Source: Ustilaginoidea virens (taxonomy: Eukaryota; Ascomycota; Sordariomycetes; Hypocreales; Clavicipitaceae). From it: a DNA stretch of 64,000 nt. The DNA lies in NCBI RefSeq assembly GCF_000687475.1, contig NC_057320.1:1736001-1800000 (forward strand), read 5' to 3'. The notes under the pieces were generated by a model. The model saw only the letters and a list, made by a program, of their open reading frames with translations. It was not told where the DNA came from and did no database searches. The translations under genes were made by a program, and so were the position numbers. Positions 50,001-60,727 of this stretch are shown piece by piece (the first letter of the stretch is position 1; each line of letters starts with the position of its first letter).

Positions 50001-50865
50001 ATCCTTTAATAATAATACTAAAGGTATAGATATTTAGTATGGCTTTTATACTAAATGCGAGGGGGATCTAGGTGGTTTTTATAGTAAAATAGGATATAGC
50101 TTCTGCGAAAGTAATAACTATATCTCTACTATAGAGTCGGCGAGCGGCAATAGCGTTAATACCTCTAGTAGTAGTATTTACCGCTTTTATAATTTTAATA
50201 GGGGTTCTCTATTATAGGTTCTTAGTAATATTATCTCTTTTAATTATTATTTTATAGTAGATTCTCGGCGGTATAAATAAGGTGGTCGGTCTAGGTAGTA
50301 TAATCGTTAGTATGCCTTTAGTAGTAATACTAGCCTAGGTCGTTCTAAAGGGGGTCTTTAAGGCAAAAGCTTTATTTATAGCGCTCTTTATTACTTTTTC
50401 TAGATTATTAGTCGTAATAAGGTTCGATTTCAGGTTTAAGGCAGGATTAGTTTAGTTAATATATTTAATGCTATCGACTAGGCTAGTGATAGCATTCTAT
50501 ATATTTCCTAGTGTGGCTACTGGGATATAGTCTGCGATCTTTTGGTAATACTATTTAAGAAATTCGGTTTCTTCTTAAGTTCCTATATTAGTTTATGCGG
50601 CGTTACTGCTGATTCGTTTATAATTATCGTTAGCGATAGTGATATAGTGGTTATAGTGGCTCGACTCGAGTCTACCCTTATTTCCTCTGTCTAAGTCTAT
50701 AATTTCCGCCGCTTCGATTATGCCTTCCTCCTGGTGCCGATATACTATCGGCAGATGGGGTAAGACGAGGTAAGGGATTAATCTAGCAACTTTTTGATTA
50801 TTTTAGGGGTGTATTCGCGCCGGTACTGAGGTGCGGGCGAAATCGCGAAAACTTTTCCACTAATT
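44058..50865 (-). mobile_element. LINE2, complete RIP-damaged LINE inserted in gypsy2
   Basis: Seen: 6.8 kb between perfect 15-bp target duplications. The 3' end (left) has an (at)n tail at 44,058-44,070; the 5' end (right) has gtgcgggcgaaatcgcgaaa at 50,832-50,851. It is the same family as LINE1. The RT motif at 47,261-47,272 reads F-A-N-N. ORF1-like sequence is at about 49,550-50,450 and ORF2 at roughly 46,000-49,400. The last 1.5-2 kb (44,058 to about 45,900) has no recognisable domain. Its 3' end shares ggttttcc-cccgg-ctcgggttt-type blocks with LINE3 (about 9,840-9,870). Confidence 0.92.
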
Positions 50866-53800
50866 CGATAATTCCCTATAAAGGCAGCGATATAAGAATA
50901 AATTGCAGATTATACCCTAAATATATATAGCATATTGCTTTACCGGGGGCGGGTATAGCTCCTATTATTCGAGCCCCTAACTATAATAGTAATTTAATAA
51001 TGCTATAACTCGCCTATAGTAGGTTACCTAGGGAAGAATACTACCTTCTAATTGCTATAATAGGATTATTATTTTAATAATATATTATTTAAAGTAGTAA
51101 AATTTATTCGGAATTATCGATACCGCAGAGTATATAAGAGCTGCTAACTACAATAGGGCCTACTATAGCCCTTACTAATCCCGGACTATTTCTAATCGTA
51201 AATATTAGTAGACTTTATAATAGACCTTCCCGCCTATAACTCTTCCGACCTATACTTCCTTATAGTAATTACTAACCGCTTATTAAAGTATATCTAGCTA
51301 GAGGCGATATACTTTATAATAGCCGAAGAGTATATAGAGCGATTCTAATAATACTAATAGTACTTCTATAGATTTCCTAACGAGATTATTAGCAATAGAG
51401 GCTCGGATTAGGTAGGATAATTCTAGATAATACTTTATAAGGCAGTCGGGACTAAATAACTCCTTTCGACTGTATACTACCCCTAAACCGATAATAGTAT
51501 AAAATAAATAAACTAAAAGGTCTAGGCTATCTTCTATATTATAGTCTCCTTTAACTAATATAACTGGCCTAAGCACCTTGCGGTATGCTAACTCGCCCTA
51601 AATAACTAGATATTATTAATAATAGGGTTTAGCTTAAACCAATTCTTTAATGGGTTCGATATACTAACTATTGCGCCAGCTTTAGAAGTAATATTAAGCT
51701 TAAAAATACTAAAAGGGTAAGCGGCTTTTTTCCTAGCTAACCTCCGGGAGGGAGGGGAGTTAGCCTAAGCTACCATCGCTTTTGTATAATAATAATAATA
51801 AGACGTAATAAACTATTCGCACTACTTAGTAGAGTATTTCTAGGTTAGAGACCGTATATAGCTTAGCCTAAGGAATATTAAGATAAACCGCCCTTATAAG
51901 AAGCTTAACTAGGTCTCTACTAAATATACTATTATTGCCGTTTTATCCCTGCTTACTATCCGGCTTAATATCTTTAAGGGTATCTACCTAGTTTTTTATA
52001 TCGACCTTATCGAATAGGCCGTATCTAATCTACTCCTAATATAAACTATAATTAATATTAGGCTAGGGCCCCTACTTATTCTCCTATAAGACTCTAATTA
52101 GCTATATAAAGAATATAAGGTTAAAGCAATATTAATAGCGAAAAACGCTTAGGGTTGGGGTAGGAACTATAATATACTAGTTAAATAGAAAAGGTATAAT
52201 TTACCTATATAGGAACCCCTAGAAAACTTTAAAGATTTAGCGGTATAAAAGGCATTTAAAACTAAATAGGATAATATTTATATATATAATAAGCCCTTTA
52301 GGCTATTAAAATAAGATCTACCGGACCTATAAATAATACTTAAATGCCTATTTATAAAAAAAAAAAATAAACTATTAAGCTTATATGCCCTTCTCTCGGG
52401 CTAATATTATCCTCCCCCCTCTCCTATATTATAACCACTATACTCGTCGTTATATAGGCCCTTTTTAGCACTATTGGGATTAGCGTACCCCTATAGTAGT
52501 AGCTGCTGCAGGGGCAGTAGTAGTAGGGGCGGCTGCATATAACCCCTATAGTAGTATCTATAGGGGGTCGGATGTATATATAGTGAGTAGGCCTAATGCG
52601 GATAATTGCTTATACGACCTTAATATAATAGCGTTCTAGGGAATATACTATATAGGGAATATAGGGGGGGCTATAATAGGGCCCAATAAGGACGCTATAG
52701 GGTCTGCGGCGGCGGCGGCTAGGGCTGCTATAGTGCTAGGGCGTTCTGCGGTAGGTAGTACGGCTAGGCCTTTAAGGGAACTTATATATCCTACTTATAG
52801 GTAGGCGGTTCCCCGGTATAATAGGTTAGTAAAAGGCAGGCGGGAGGGGGGGCTAGATAAGGCCGGGTAAGAGCCGCTAAATACTACTCTATCTAAGTAT
52901 AGTACTCCCAGGCCTCTCGTTATATATCCTATATTATACTTAATATAGGGGCTAAATCGATGACTAATCTAGCTTAGCGGCGGGAGGGAGTTATAGCCTA
53001 AGAGATATCGGTTAATACTTTATTAGCGGTACTATAGGGACTAAAAGCAAGATGCGGGATATAGGGAGTTATTTAGTCGGCGGCTATAGTATGCCGCTAT
53101 TAGTTATTAAAGGCCCGAAAAGAAGGCGAAAGGATAATAGCCTAGGCTTTAATCGTCTTAGTCGTAAGATATATAGGTTTAATAATAATAGTGCCATCCT
53201 TATATGCCTTAATTTGCGCCTAATAGATCCGCTAGAGTCTAAGATTACTAATAAGCTTAAAATCGAGCTATATACACAAGCTATATGCATTTTAGTAGTA
53301 AGAGTAGCCTTTACTCTTACCTTTTCGTATATAGACGAGGAGAATACTAATCGCCTATATTTTTCGGTTATATCGCTTATATAAAAACTCTTTATTATAG
53401 GCGTATTTATACTCTTTATTAGAGGAATCACCCTCTAATAAATAGTCGCCTATAGCGTATTGCGGCTTACATTTGCGCTCTAAAGGGCTAGAGCGCTTAA
53501 TAGATAAGGCGGTTAGACCGCTTATAGGTCGCAGGATTTCCACAATATTGGGTTCTATAAAGGTTATCGCGCTGCCTGCGGCTTAGCCGCTACTAGGGTT
53601 CGGCTTAAATATATTTAGGGTCTTAATATAGTTAATTAGGGGAATATAGAGTTGCACCAGACTCGAACCGATATATATATTAAATGCGGGCGGAAATAGG
53701 GTATAGCCTTTAGAGAATATATAGGTAATTAGTCTATTAATATTAGCATCTATTACGACCTTAGGCAGGGGGGATAATACTTATAGTAGGATGCCGATAA

Positions 53801-54415
53801 TAATTAAATCAGCTATAAGAAGGAAAAGGAAGGGAAGAAAAAAGGTAATAAAAAGGGCGCGAAAGAAAATACACTTTTACCTAGGGGGATTACCTACTAA
53901 TAGCTAGCGAAAAAATTTTTACGATACTAATGGCTACCATAGATAGCTTCTAACTAGCGATATAACGCCGGCCTTTTATATGCTTCTACTATACTACTAT
54001 CGAATTGGCCACTCTATAATACCCCCTATATATATAAACTGGACCCGATGAATAGACTTAAGGTTATCGTAATAAAAACCTAGGCGACCTAATTAGGCCT
54101 ATATAGAGGAGGGGCGGGTTTCGGAATGTAATTAATTCGATTGCGAGGCGGAGGAGGGGGGTATATTATAGGCTTAGGCTACGCCCGCGCTATAATATGG
54201 CTAGGACTTAGGCTACGCTTATGCCTAGCCTAGGTAGGGTTATATGAGTTAGCGGTATAGGGTTACGGGACTATACCAGGACCCCGACCCGTGCTAATAT
54301 ATGGTTAAATAGACTATCGAGAGCCCCCTATTCGGGTCTTCTCTCTTCCTCCTTAGTCTATTTAATATATTTATTTAATGCCTATTCGCAGTAGCCCTAG
54401 GGCCAGTCCTTTATA
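50866..54415 (+). mobile_element. gypsy2 part b: integrase with chromodomain, 3' region, 3' LTR
   Basis: Seen: resumes after the LINE2 target copy. Integrase runs to about 52,300 with the chromodomain at its end. A further 1.8 kb (52,340-54,161) carries no recognised domain; a 110-codon frame at 53,052-53,384 has a RIP-damaged relative at 10,340. A polypurine tract (gaggcggaggagggggg) precedes the 3' LTR at 54,162-54,415, which ends TTTATA before ggtag. Confidence 0.9.
50890..52300 (+). pseudogene. gypsy2 integrase with C-terminal chromodomain
   Basis: Seen: DDE-type core segments around 51,190-51,500 (F-L-I-V-I-T-N-R-L..I-S-N-R-G-S-D..Y-Y-P-x-T-D-N). At 52,111-52,269 follows E-Y-K-V-K-A-I-L..R-N-Y-N-I-L-V-K-stop-K-R-Y..P-I-stop-E-P-L-E-N. 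This matches a chromodomain in which two conserved Trp codons became TAG (52,186-52,188 and 52,210-52,212). Known: integrase chromodomains mark the chromovirus branch and guide insertion to heterochromatin. The stops mean no intact protein can be made. Confidence 0.8.
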
Positions 54416-56666
54416 GGTAGGAAGTTTATAGGGGCTTTATTTCCTCCCCTATTGGGGGCAGCTTCGTTTCTTCCCCTATTAATAGGGGCTTCATTTCCCC
54501 CTATTAAAACCATCCGTTTATTGGCCTAAATAGGCTAATAGTACCGGGAGGGGTCTAGTGCCGTGCCTATCTTTAGCATTATCGGGTAAGGCATTTAAGC
54601 CGGTAGTTGAGGCATCTATGCCTATAGGTTGTGGCTGCGATACTATAATTCGTGATATCTGGTATTAGGGGCAGCTGTTTTATCAATATTAGGGGCTTGC
54701 GTTATGCCGCTAGTAACGGCATATTAGGGAATATTGATATTAGTGACTTCGAAGGTGTTACCATCGGGTCCCTCTATTAAGGGAAGTATATTATCGGGGC
54801 TTATAACCTGACCTCTGGCTCTTATAGGCATATTATAATTCCGAGGGGCATTAGGATAGCCGCCTCGGCTAGCCCGGCTAGGGGTATAACCCCTAGGGTG
54901 TAGTATTTAGTCGGTCGGGCTATAGTTATTGTCCGCTGTATACTATTATTATCGGGAGCTTTCCCCTGTCTTAAATAGCGGCCTATTATAAATAGGCGCT
55001 TTCCCTTTCTATTATAGCGGCCGGCCCCTTTCTTCTTCGGTATTAGTAGGAATAGGGGCCTTCTTTAATATAGATAGAGGGATAAGGGGTTGTTATGCCA
55101 TTAGTGTTATAAAGTCCCTAGGGGTCGAAGGGGCTTATAAAGGTCTTCGCGAGGGTAATCGCGAGGGTATTTATAAGGGTAATCGCGAAGGGATTTATAA
55201 GGGTATCCATAACGGTATCTGTAATAGTATCCGAATAATTATAGCAGGAAGTGAATTCCTCGAGCTTATAATAGAGGGGGCATCCTAGTTTATTTATATC
55301 TCCCGTTCGGTGTAAGCAGTAGGGACTAATTATTCCCTATCTAGGTTTAACCGGGATATAAAGGTCTTACGTGCAAATTAGAGGTCTATTTCTTCTTAAG
55401 GCCATTTAGGTATATATTCTTATTGCATACAGTTGAGAAGGGTCCTAATTATTGATGATCCTATACTTCTAATATACACTCTATATTCCCGTAGGGTTGT
55501 TCGGAATTCCCGTAGGAGCCATTTATTAATACGGCTGAATATCTCCACAGTCCACTTATCGCAATCCTCACGGAATTATTCCTATAGATTATCATCCTTT
55601 TCATCGCCTATTATATAACTATTGATAAGGTAGGCAATACGATTGTGTAACTATTCGTCCGTAGCGTTTATAAGGTTAACTTAGTTTATCGAATCAATCT
55701 AGTCTTTTGTGATGATCTTAGCGAAAGGCTTAAGCTTTTCCGGCAATAGTGCCTCCATTATAATATTGCGGATAGGCGTAGGTGGTAGAGAGAGAGAGAT
55801 TGAGGTATAGGAATTAGAAAGAAATAACTAATAAAGAGAGGTAGTAATTAATAAAGGAAAGAAGGAAGTAATTAATAAAAGAAGGTAGAAAGAAGGAAGC
55901 AATATTCGGGCAGGGTATTATAGGCGTTCCGTTTGCTTATTTGACTGTATATCGGTAAATAGGTCCTTTACCGTAGATATTATTGCGGTTCAGAGTCGCT
56001 TGCGTAAGAACCTGCGTTTTATGCCTACTAATGGTATTACGATAGATTTAGCATTTTATAGTTCCCGGCACAACTAAAGATATCGTAATATTCAGCAATT
56101 GTTACTAACTAATACAATCAATCAGTGTGATGTTTGGCGATTATTCCTCGTGATAGACGAGTAAAGAAGGTTAGATATAATCAGCTTATCCCTTAGTCTG
56201 TAATATATAAGCCGTTTCAACTGAATTAGGCTAAATCACGTTCCTTATTAACACGATCTTTTTAAATCGTCTCTTCTTGCTAGTCCTAGCTAATCTATAA
56301 AGTGAACTTTAACTTTACTGATCAGTATTGGTTACACTAAGGGATACCCAGTTATACGTAGGGTTACGCGCGTGGTATCGTATACCGTGAGGTCACTAAG
56401 CAAAGGATTTGATTACTCTGCTAATGACTGACTATCTAAAAGGAAAGAAAGGAAGCAAAAGAGGGTAATTACACGATGTGGCCTTTTTATGCGTGCCGTG
56501 GTCATGTGCATCGGCGCAGTCGGGCCGGGCTGCCCGCGTGCCCTACCGGGCTTAGGGGTAAAGGGGCAAAAGTGGCCACATCGTATGCAACGGGTGTGCG
56601 CGGCACATCCGTCGCAATGTGCCCAATTGGTGCCCAATTGGGCACCTTGCGACAGCGATTCCGACA
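54416..56666 (-). mobile_element. copia-B1 part b: leader, N-terminal region and 5' LTR
   Basis: Seen: begins with the second ggtag of gypsy2 and matches copia-B2 (13,200-15,925 less the solo LTR). The 5' LTR is about 56,310-56,666, beginning TGTCGGAATCGC on the minus strand. The part from 54,420 to 54,500 contains a short duplicated segment (ggggctttatttcc / aggggcttcatttcc) absent from B2. The remainder has no open frame above 65 codons and would be the leader and N-terminal polyprotein region. Confidence 0.75.
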
Positions 56667-56693
56667 ATTTTTACTATAAATTAAAAGTCTAAT

Positions 56694-56935
56694 TGTAAAG
56701 GACTGGCCCTAGGGCTACTGCGAATAGGCGTCGAATGAATATATTAAATAGACTAAGGAGGAAAGAGAGAGGGCCCGAATAGGGGCTTCTAAGTAGCCTA
56801 TTTATGCCCATACGTAGCACGGGCCGAGTCCTTAGCGAGCCCTCGTGACCCCGTGCCGATACTCCTGAGGCTAGTCGCGGGCGCAGCCCGAGTCCTAGCC
56901 ACATTGTGGCGCGGGCGTAGCCCGAGCCCGTGACA
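56694..56935 (-). mobile_element. Intact solo LTR of the gypsy family
   Basis: Seen: 242 bp, TGTAAAGGACTGG at the left and CCCGTGACA at the right, between perfect 5-bp duplications ctaat (56,689-56,693 and 56,936-56,940). It retains CpA and TpG and proper TG..CA ends, so it defines the unmutated LTR of gypsy1-3. On the minus strand an ATAAATAG-like TATA motif precedes a pyrimidine-rich segment, as expected for U3/R. Confidence 0.93.
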
Positions 56936-56940
56936 CTAAT

Positions 56941-57836
56941 ATCCTTTTAGCCGCTAGGGTTTTATACTAAGGGTATCTCGCCCTTATTACTGCTCGATTA
57001 CTTTACTATTAGTTATACTTATTGCAAAATGGTGATTCAGAATACTATTGGAAATGTACTGGATACCAACAGTGGCGTACAAGGCATTGCAAAATAAAAC
57101 AAAGAGCAGGTTAAAGATTTAAAGCGCACGAGAGGTTGACCAGAGCAAAGATATCAGGGAAATCTAATTCTAATTGTTGGTAACTATTCTAGCTAGAAAG
57201 AGGGAATTTTGGACATATTTCTACCATTTTGAAAGAGCGGTTAAAAATAATAAAAAACCGCAAAAATAGCGAAAAAACCCGACGAAAAGTCGGCCTGCCC
57301 AACCGTGCCCAGTCTGTGCCCAATATCCTATCCAGTGCCTACCCAACCAAGCCAGTGGCTTATAGCGGTGTGCCGAATGCCCTATAACAGCCTGCCGTAC
57401 AGGCCGGAAGCCCTATATTGGTCTGTCATACGGGCCGGAATCCCTATATTGGTGTGCCGTAAAGGCTCGATATAGCGGGTGACTGTATGTAGAAGGCCGA
57501 AAGTGCTGGTATTAGCAAGATTTGCCTATTTGGTAATCCCGTAGAAATGCGCCGCCTGTTGTGGGCCCTGTGGCCTACTGTGACCGGCCGCTGTGGCCGG
57601 ATGTGGGTCGCTGTGCCGGTGCCGTGACCGGCGCTGTGGCCCACTGTAATCGGCGTTGTGGGGCGCTGTGCCCCACTATAGCGCCTGGTATAGCCACCGC
57701 GATATCTTAACGTAGAGACGTTGTATGGTGGCGAGACCAGTACTAAAATACAGCTAAAAAGGCGCTGATTTTAACAATATCTATTATTAATAGTTATAGG
57801 TGATATAATAATAAAGGTTAAAAAAGTTTATTTAAT
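56941..57836. repeat. Non-coding spacer with short repeats
   Basis: No gene seen. The sequence is not RIP-damaged. A 31-bp unit (tgccgtacaggccggaagcc...) occurs at 57,393-57,423 and 57,424-57,454 with a partial third copy after it. From about 57,555 to 57,690 it becomes GC-rich with recurring gctgtggcc and gtgaccggc words. The last 100 bp before the next LTR are AT-rich. Confidence 0.7.
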
Positions 57837-58089
57837 TATAAAGGACTAGTCCTAGGGCGACTGCAGATAGGCGTTAAATGTATATATTAAATAAACTAAA
57901 GAATAAAGGAAAGATCCTGAATAAAAGTCCCTTTAAGGCCTATTTATATCTGTATGTGGTGCGGGCTAGAACCCTAGCGTTGCCCTATCGGCCCGCGCGT
58001 CTGTCTTATATAATCCGTCCCGGGCTAGGTACAGGCGCAGCCCGAGCCCCAGCCAATCCATGGCACGGGTATAGCCCGAGTCCGTGACA
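57837..58089 (-). mobile_element. Diverged solo LTR of the gypsy family
   Basis: Seen: 253 bp aligning end to end with 56,694-56,935, from TATAAAGGACTAG to CCGTGACA, with many substitutions beyond C/T and G/A. No matching 5-bp flanks were found (ttaat versus gcacg), so it is older or rearranged. It is the last recognisable transposon sequence before GPC1. Confidence 0.78.
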
Positions 58090-58392
58090 GCACGTATATA
58101 ATATCCAATCTTCAATAAATCAGTTATAAAGTATATAGCTAATTTAATATTGCTTACTACATATGCTGTATATGCTTTCATAAGGCGATATTTTAGCGCT
58201 GGTTTAATTTCCTGTTTTTAACGCACTAGCTGCCCATAAGCACGCTAGGATCATGCAACTTGGATCAGGGCCGCCCTTTAAACCGGCTCGAAGTACATTC
58301 TGTCAGTATGCCGACTTGATCCCCTGATAAGCTCGGCAGTCTGGAAACCACACCTTTAACCAGCATCTCTCCGACGTGCCAGATCTCTCAGG
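58090..58392 (+). promoter_or_regulatory. GPC1 upstream region
   Basis: About 300 bp between the solo LTR and the GPC1 start. The first 120 bp are AT-rich, then composition becomes genic at about 58,210. No specific element could be named. The start codon is preceded by ctctcagg. Confidence 0.4.
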
Positions 58393-60054
58393 ATGGATGA
58401 GGAACCTTTTCCAGAGCCACCAACCTCGGACTCGCTAGATGCTCCCCAACAAGATACCGAGACACTTGCCCATCTAAACGCATCGTCGTCTGAACCCGCC
58501 ACGCTGGAGTCGCCGTGTCTTGATCCGACGCCGACAAATAGCCACAGGCTCTCGAGGAACCCCTCCGTCTCCGGCAGCGACTCTTACCATGACGACTGGG
58601 ATCCGCTCCCGCCTCTTGATCGACTCACCGTGCTCGATCTTCTGGACAACTTCGCCTTGCCACAGCAGCTGGAGAAGCTTCAAAAGGGCATCTCGGCGCA
58701 GACGGACAAAGTCCGCAGATCAAAGGATGCGTTCAAGTCCAAAACCCAGCTGGCGCGCGATCGCATGGTTGAAGAATGGAGACGCCGCGTTCCCTCGGCC
58801 GACGAGCAGCTCGACCGCTACAGGAGACGGATGCGGCAGCGGGTTGAGAAGCTGGGCCGGCACTGGAACGACACCAAGGCAATCAGCGCGCGCGAGAAGA
58901 TCTCCTTCATCTGCGGGGTCATGAATATCTTTATCAGCGGATACCTCATCGGCGGGTACCCGCAGCACTTTCACCTCTGGTACACCGCTCAGTTGGTCTA
59001 CTTTATGCCCATCCGATTCTTCACATACCGCAGCCGTGGCTACCACTACTTCCTCGCCGACCTCTGCTACTTCGTCAACGTGTTGCTTACCCTCAGCATC
59101 TGGGTGTTTCCCAACTCGAAGCGGCTGTTCACAGCAACCTACTGTCTGGCCTTTGGCAACAACGCCGTGGCCATCGTCATGTGGCGTAATTCCCTCGTCT
59201 TCCACAGCCTCGACAAGGTCACCTCTCTCTTCATCCACATCATGCCCTGTGTCACGCTCCATTGTTTGGTTCACCTGTGTTCTCCTCTCGAGCAGGAATC
59301 CAGGTTTCCTGCCATATGGGCGGTCAAGAACGCAGATTCTGGCTCCGCGACGGCATATGCCAACGTCATCTCCATGCTCTCCTGGAGCACGATACCATAT
59401 GCTTTCTGGCAGTTGAGCTACTACTTCTTCATCACTGTGAGGCGCAGAGACAAGATTGCGGCTGGTCGTCCAACATCCTTTACGTGGTTGCGACGATCTT
59501 ACTCCAAAACTTGGATCGGAAGAATTGTTCTGTCCCTTCCAGCCGGCCTTCAAGAGCCGGCCTTTATGATGATTCAATACAGCTATGCGGTCCTGACCAT
59601 GCTCCCCTGCCCTTTGTGGTTCCACAGCCGATGGGCCTCGTCCTTGTTTCTGTTGACCGTCTTTGCGTGGAGTATCTATAACGGATCGACATACTATATT
59701 GACGTGTTCGGGAAGCGTTTTCAGAAAGAGCTGGAAGCCATGAAGGCCGAGGTTCTGAGATGGCAAAACACTCCGGAGCTCATGTTGCAATCGCCGTTGC
59801 TGACTCCACACCCTGACTCGGTCGTCGCAGGGACTGTGGCTGCACTTCCAGGCCAGGGCAACAATAACAACAACAGCAACAGTAACAAAACCATGTCAGA
59901 AACGCAAAACAGCTCGTCAACCCATGACCATTCACGCTTCGTGGGGGCCACCGGTAGAACTATGAGCTTGGACAAAATCCCTCTGCTCGACGAGAGCTCA
60001 ATCACAGGGGCTGACTGTGGGGCTAGAGATGTTGCACGAGAAAGAAAGCCGTAG
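58393..60054 (+). CDS. GPC1: Glycerophosphocholine acyltransferase (Gpc1 family)
   Basis: Membrane acyltransferase that uses acyl-CoA to convert glycerophosphocholine to lysophosphatidylcholine, part of phosphatidylcholine turnover. A single exon encodes 553 residues. Residues 1-160 are hydrophilic, with an acidic Ser/Pro-rich start and a basic helical segment. From about 168 to 470 there are some eight hydrophobic segments. Family landmarks include F-H-L-W-Y-T-A-Q-L-V-Y-F-M-P-I-R-F near 199, a Y-H-Y-F-L-A-D segment near 217, H-S-L-D-K-V-T-S-L-F-I-H near 270 and Y-I-D-V-F-G-K-R-F near 436. The tail holds an Asn/Ser run (N-N-N-N-N-S-N-S-N) from an aac repeat. Known: the Saccharomyces member is YGR149W. 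It is convergent with CDH1. Confidence 0.92.
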   Translation: MDEEPFPEPPTSDSLDAPQQDTETLAHLNASSSEPATLESPCLDPTPTNSHRLSRNPSVSGSDSYHDDWDPLPPLDRLTVLDLLDNFALPQQLEKLQKGISAQTDKVRRSKDAFKSKTQLARDRMVEEWRRRVPSADEQLDRYRRRMRQRVEKLGRHWNDTKAISAREKISFICGVMNIFISGYLIGGYPQHFHLWYTAQLVYFMPIRFFTYRSRGYHYFLADLCYFVNVLLTLSIWVFPNSKRLFTATYCLAFGNNAVAIVMWRNSLVFHSLDKVTSLFIHIMPCVTLHCLVHLCSPLEQESRFPAIWAVKNADSGSATAYANVISMLSWSTIPYAFWQLSYYFFITVRRRDKIAAGRPTSFTWLRRSYSKTWIGRIVLSLPAGLQEPAFMMIQYSYAVLTMLPCPLWFHSRWASSLFLLTVFAWSIYNGSTYYIDVFGKRFQKELEAMKAEVLRWQNTPELMLQSPLLTPHPDSVVAGTVAALPGQGNNNNNSNSNKTMSETQNSSSTHDHSRFVGATGRTMSLDKIPLLDESSITGADCGARDVARERKP

Positions 60055-60261
60055 CAGGGGAGTATAGAAGGGCTCATAGAGAGGGGTACATAAGCAACCA
60101 CAGTTAGCGATTAAATTACTTGCCGTGGACACTACGTGTGTGCTGTGTGTTGGTTGGTTTTTTTCACGTCAACGTTTTGAGTCAACTCAACTCAACTGCC
60201 CCTGCTTTATGCCAAAAGGGGGGTGGAGGGGGGGCATGGATGTTGTCTTTTCTTCGCGAAC

Positions 60262-60304
<43 letters not shown>

Positions 60305-60727
60305 CTTTGCATGGATGGAGATGCAGCCGCATGGAATGTTGTGGGGAAATAAATGCGAATATGATAAACTAGGCCACCGCTTTCGCCGACTGCCTCAAAA
60401 CTTCCGCCAACCAAAAGCTCTACCCTACTAGGGCTTCCTGATCAAGTCCCTTCTTTGATGAATCCATGAATGCTTGCTCACATAGAATAATATGATAATA
60501 TGAAAGGACAATATCTGGAAACATAATAAACGAGTTGCTTTATGTACGCTGCGTGAATCACATAAACAATCAATGTCGCTATTTAAACGCTCTTCCACCA
60601 CCTCTCCAGGGGTGTTGCTGCCCCAGTGTGTTGCTTGTCTCATGACGCAGGTGCTCCCGCCGTGTCGCAATGAGAGGAGCCATGACATGCTTAGATGGGC
60701 TGGCCAAGATTGTCGAAAATCGTCGTC
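60055..60727. other. GPC1-CDH1 convergent intergenic region with a 40-A run
   Basis: Contains both 3' ends. A run of about 40 A lies at 60,263-60,302, preceded by a G-rich stretch near 60,220-60,237 and the small repeat caactcaactcaact near 60,183-60,197. No supported gene; frames here are created by the A-run. Confidence 0.75.

Noticed and set aside
57837..58089. Full gypsy element between the LTRs at 56,694 and 57,837
   Set aside because: The left LTR has its own perfect ctaat duplication, so it is a solo LTR; the two differ widely in sequence, and the spacer lacks gypsy coding sequence.
60120..60431. Frames of 75-103 codons around the 40-A run
   Set aside because: They read through the A-run as poly-Lys or poly-Phe and have no recognisable sequence on either side.
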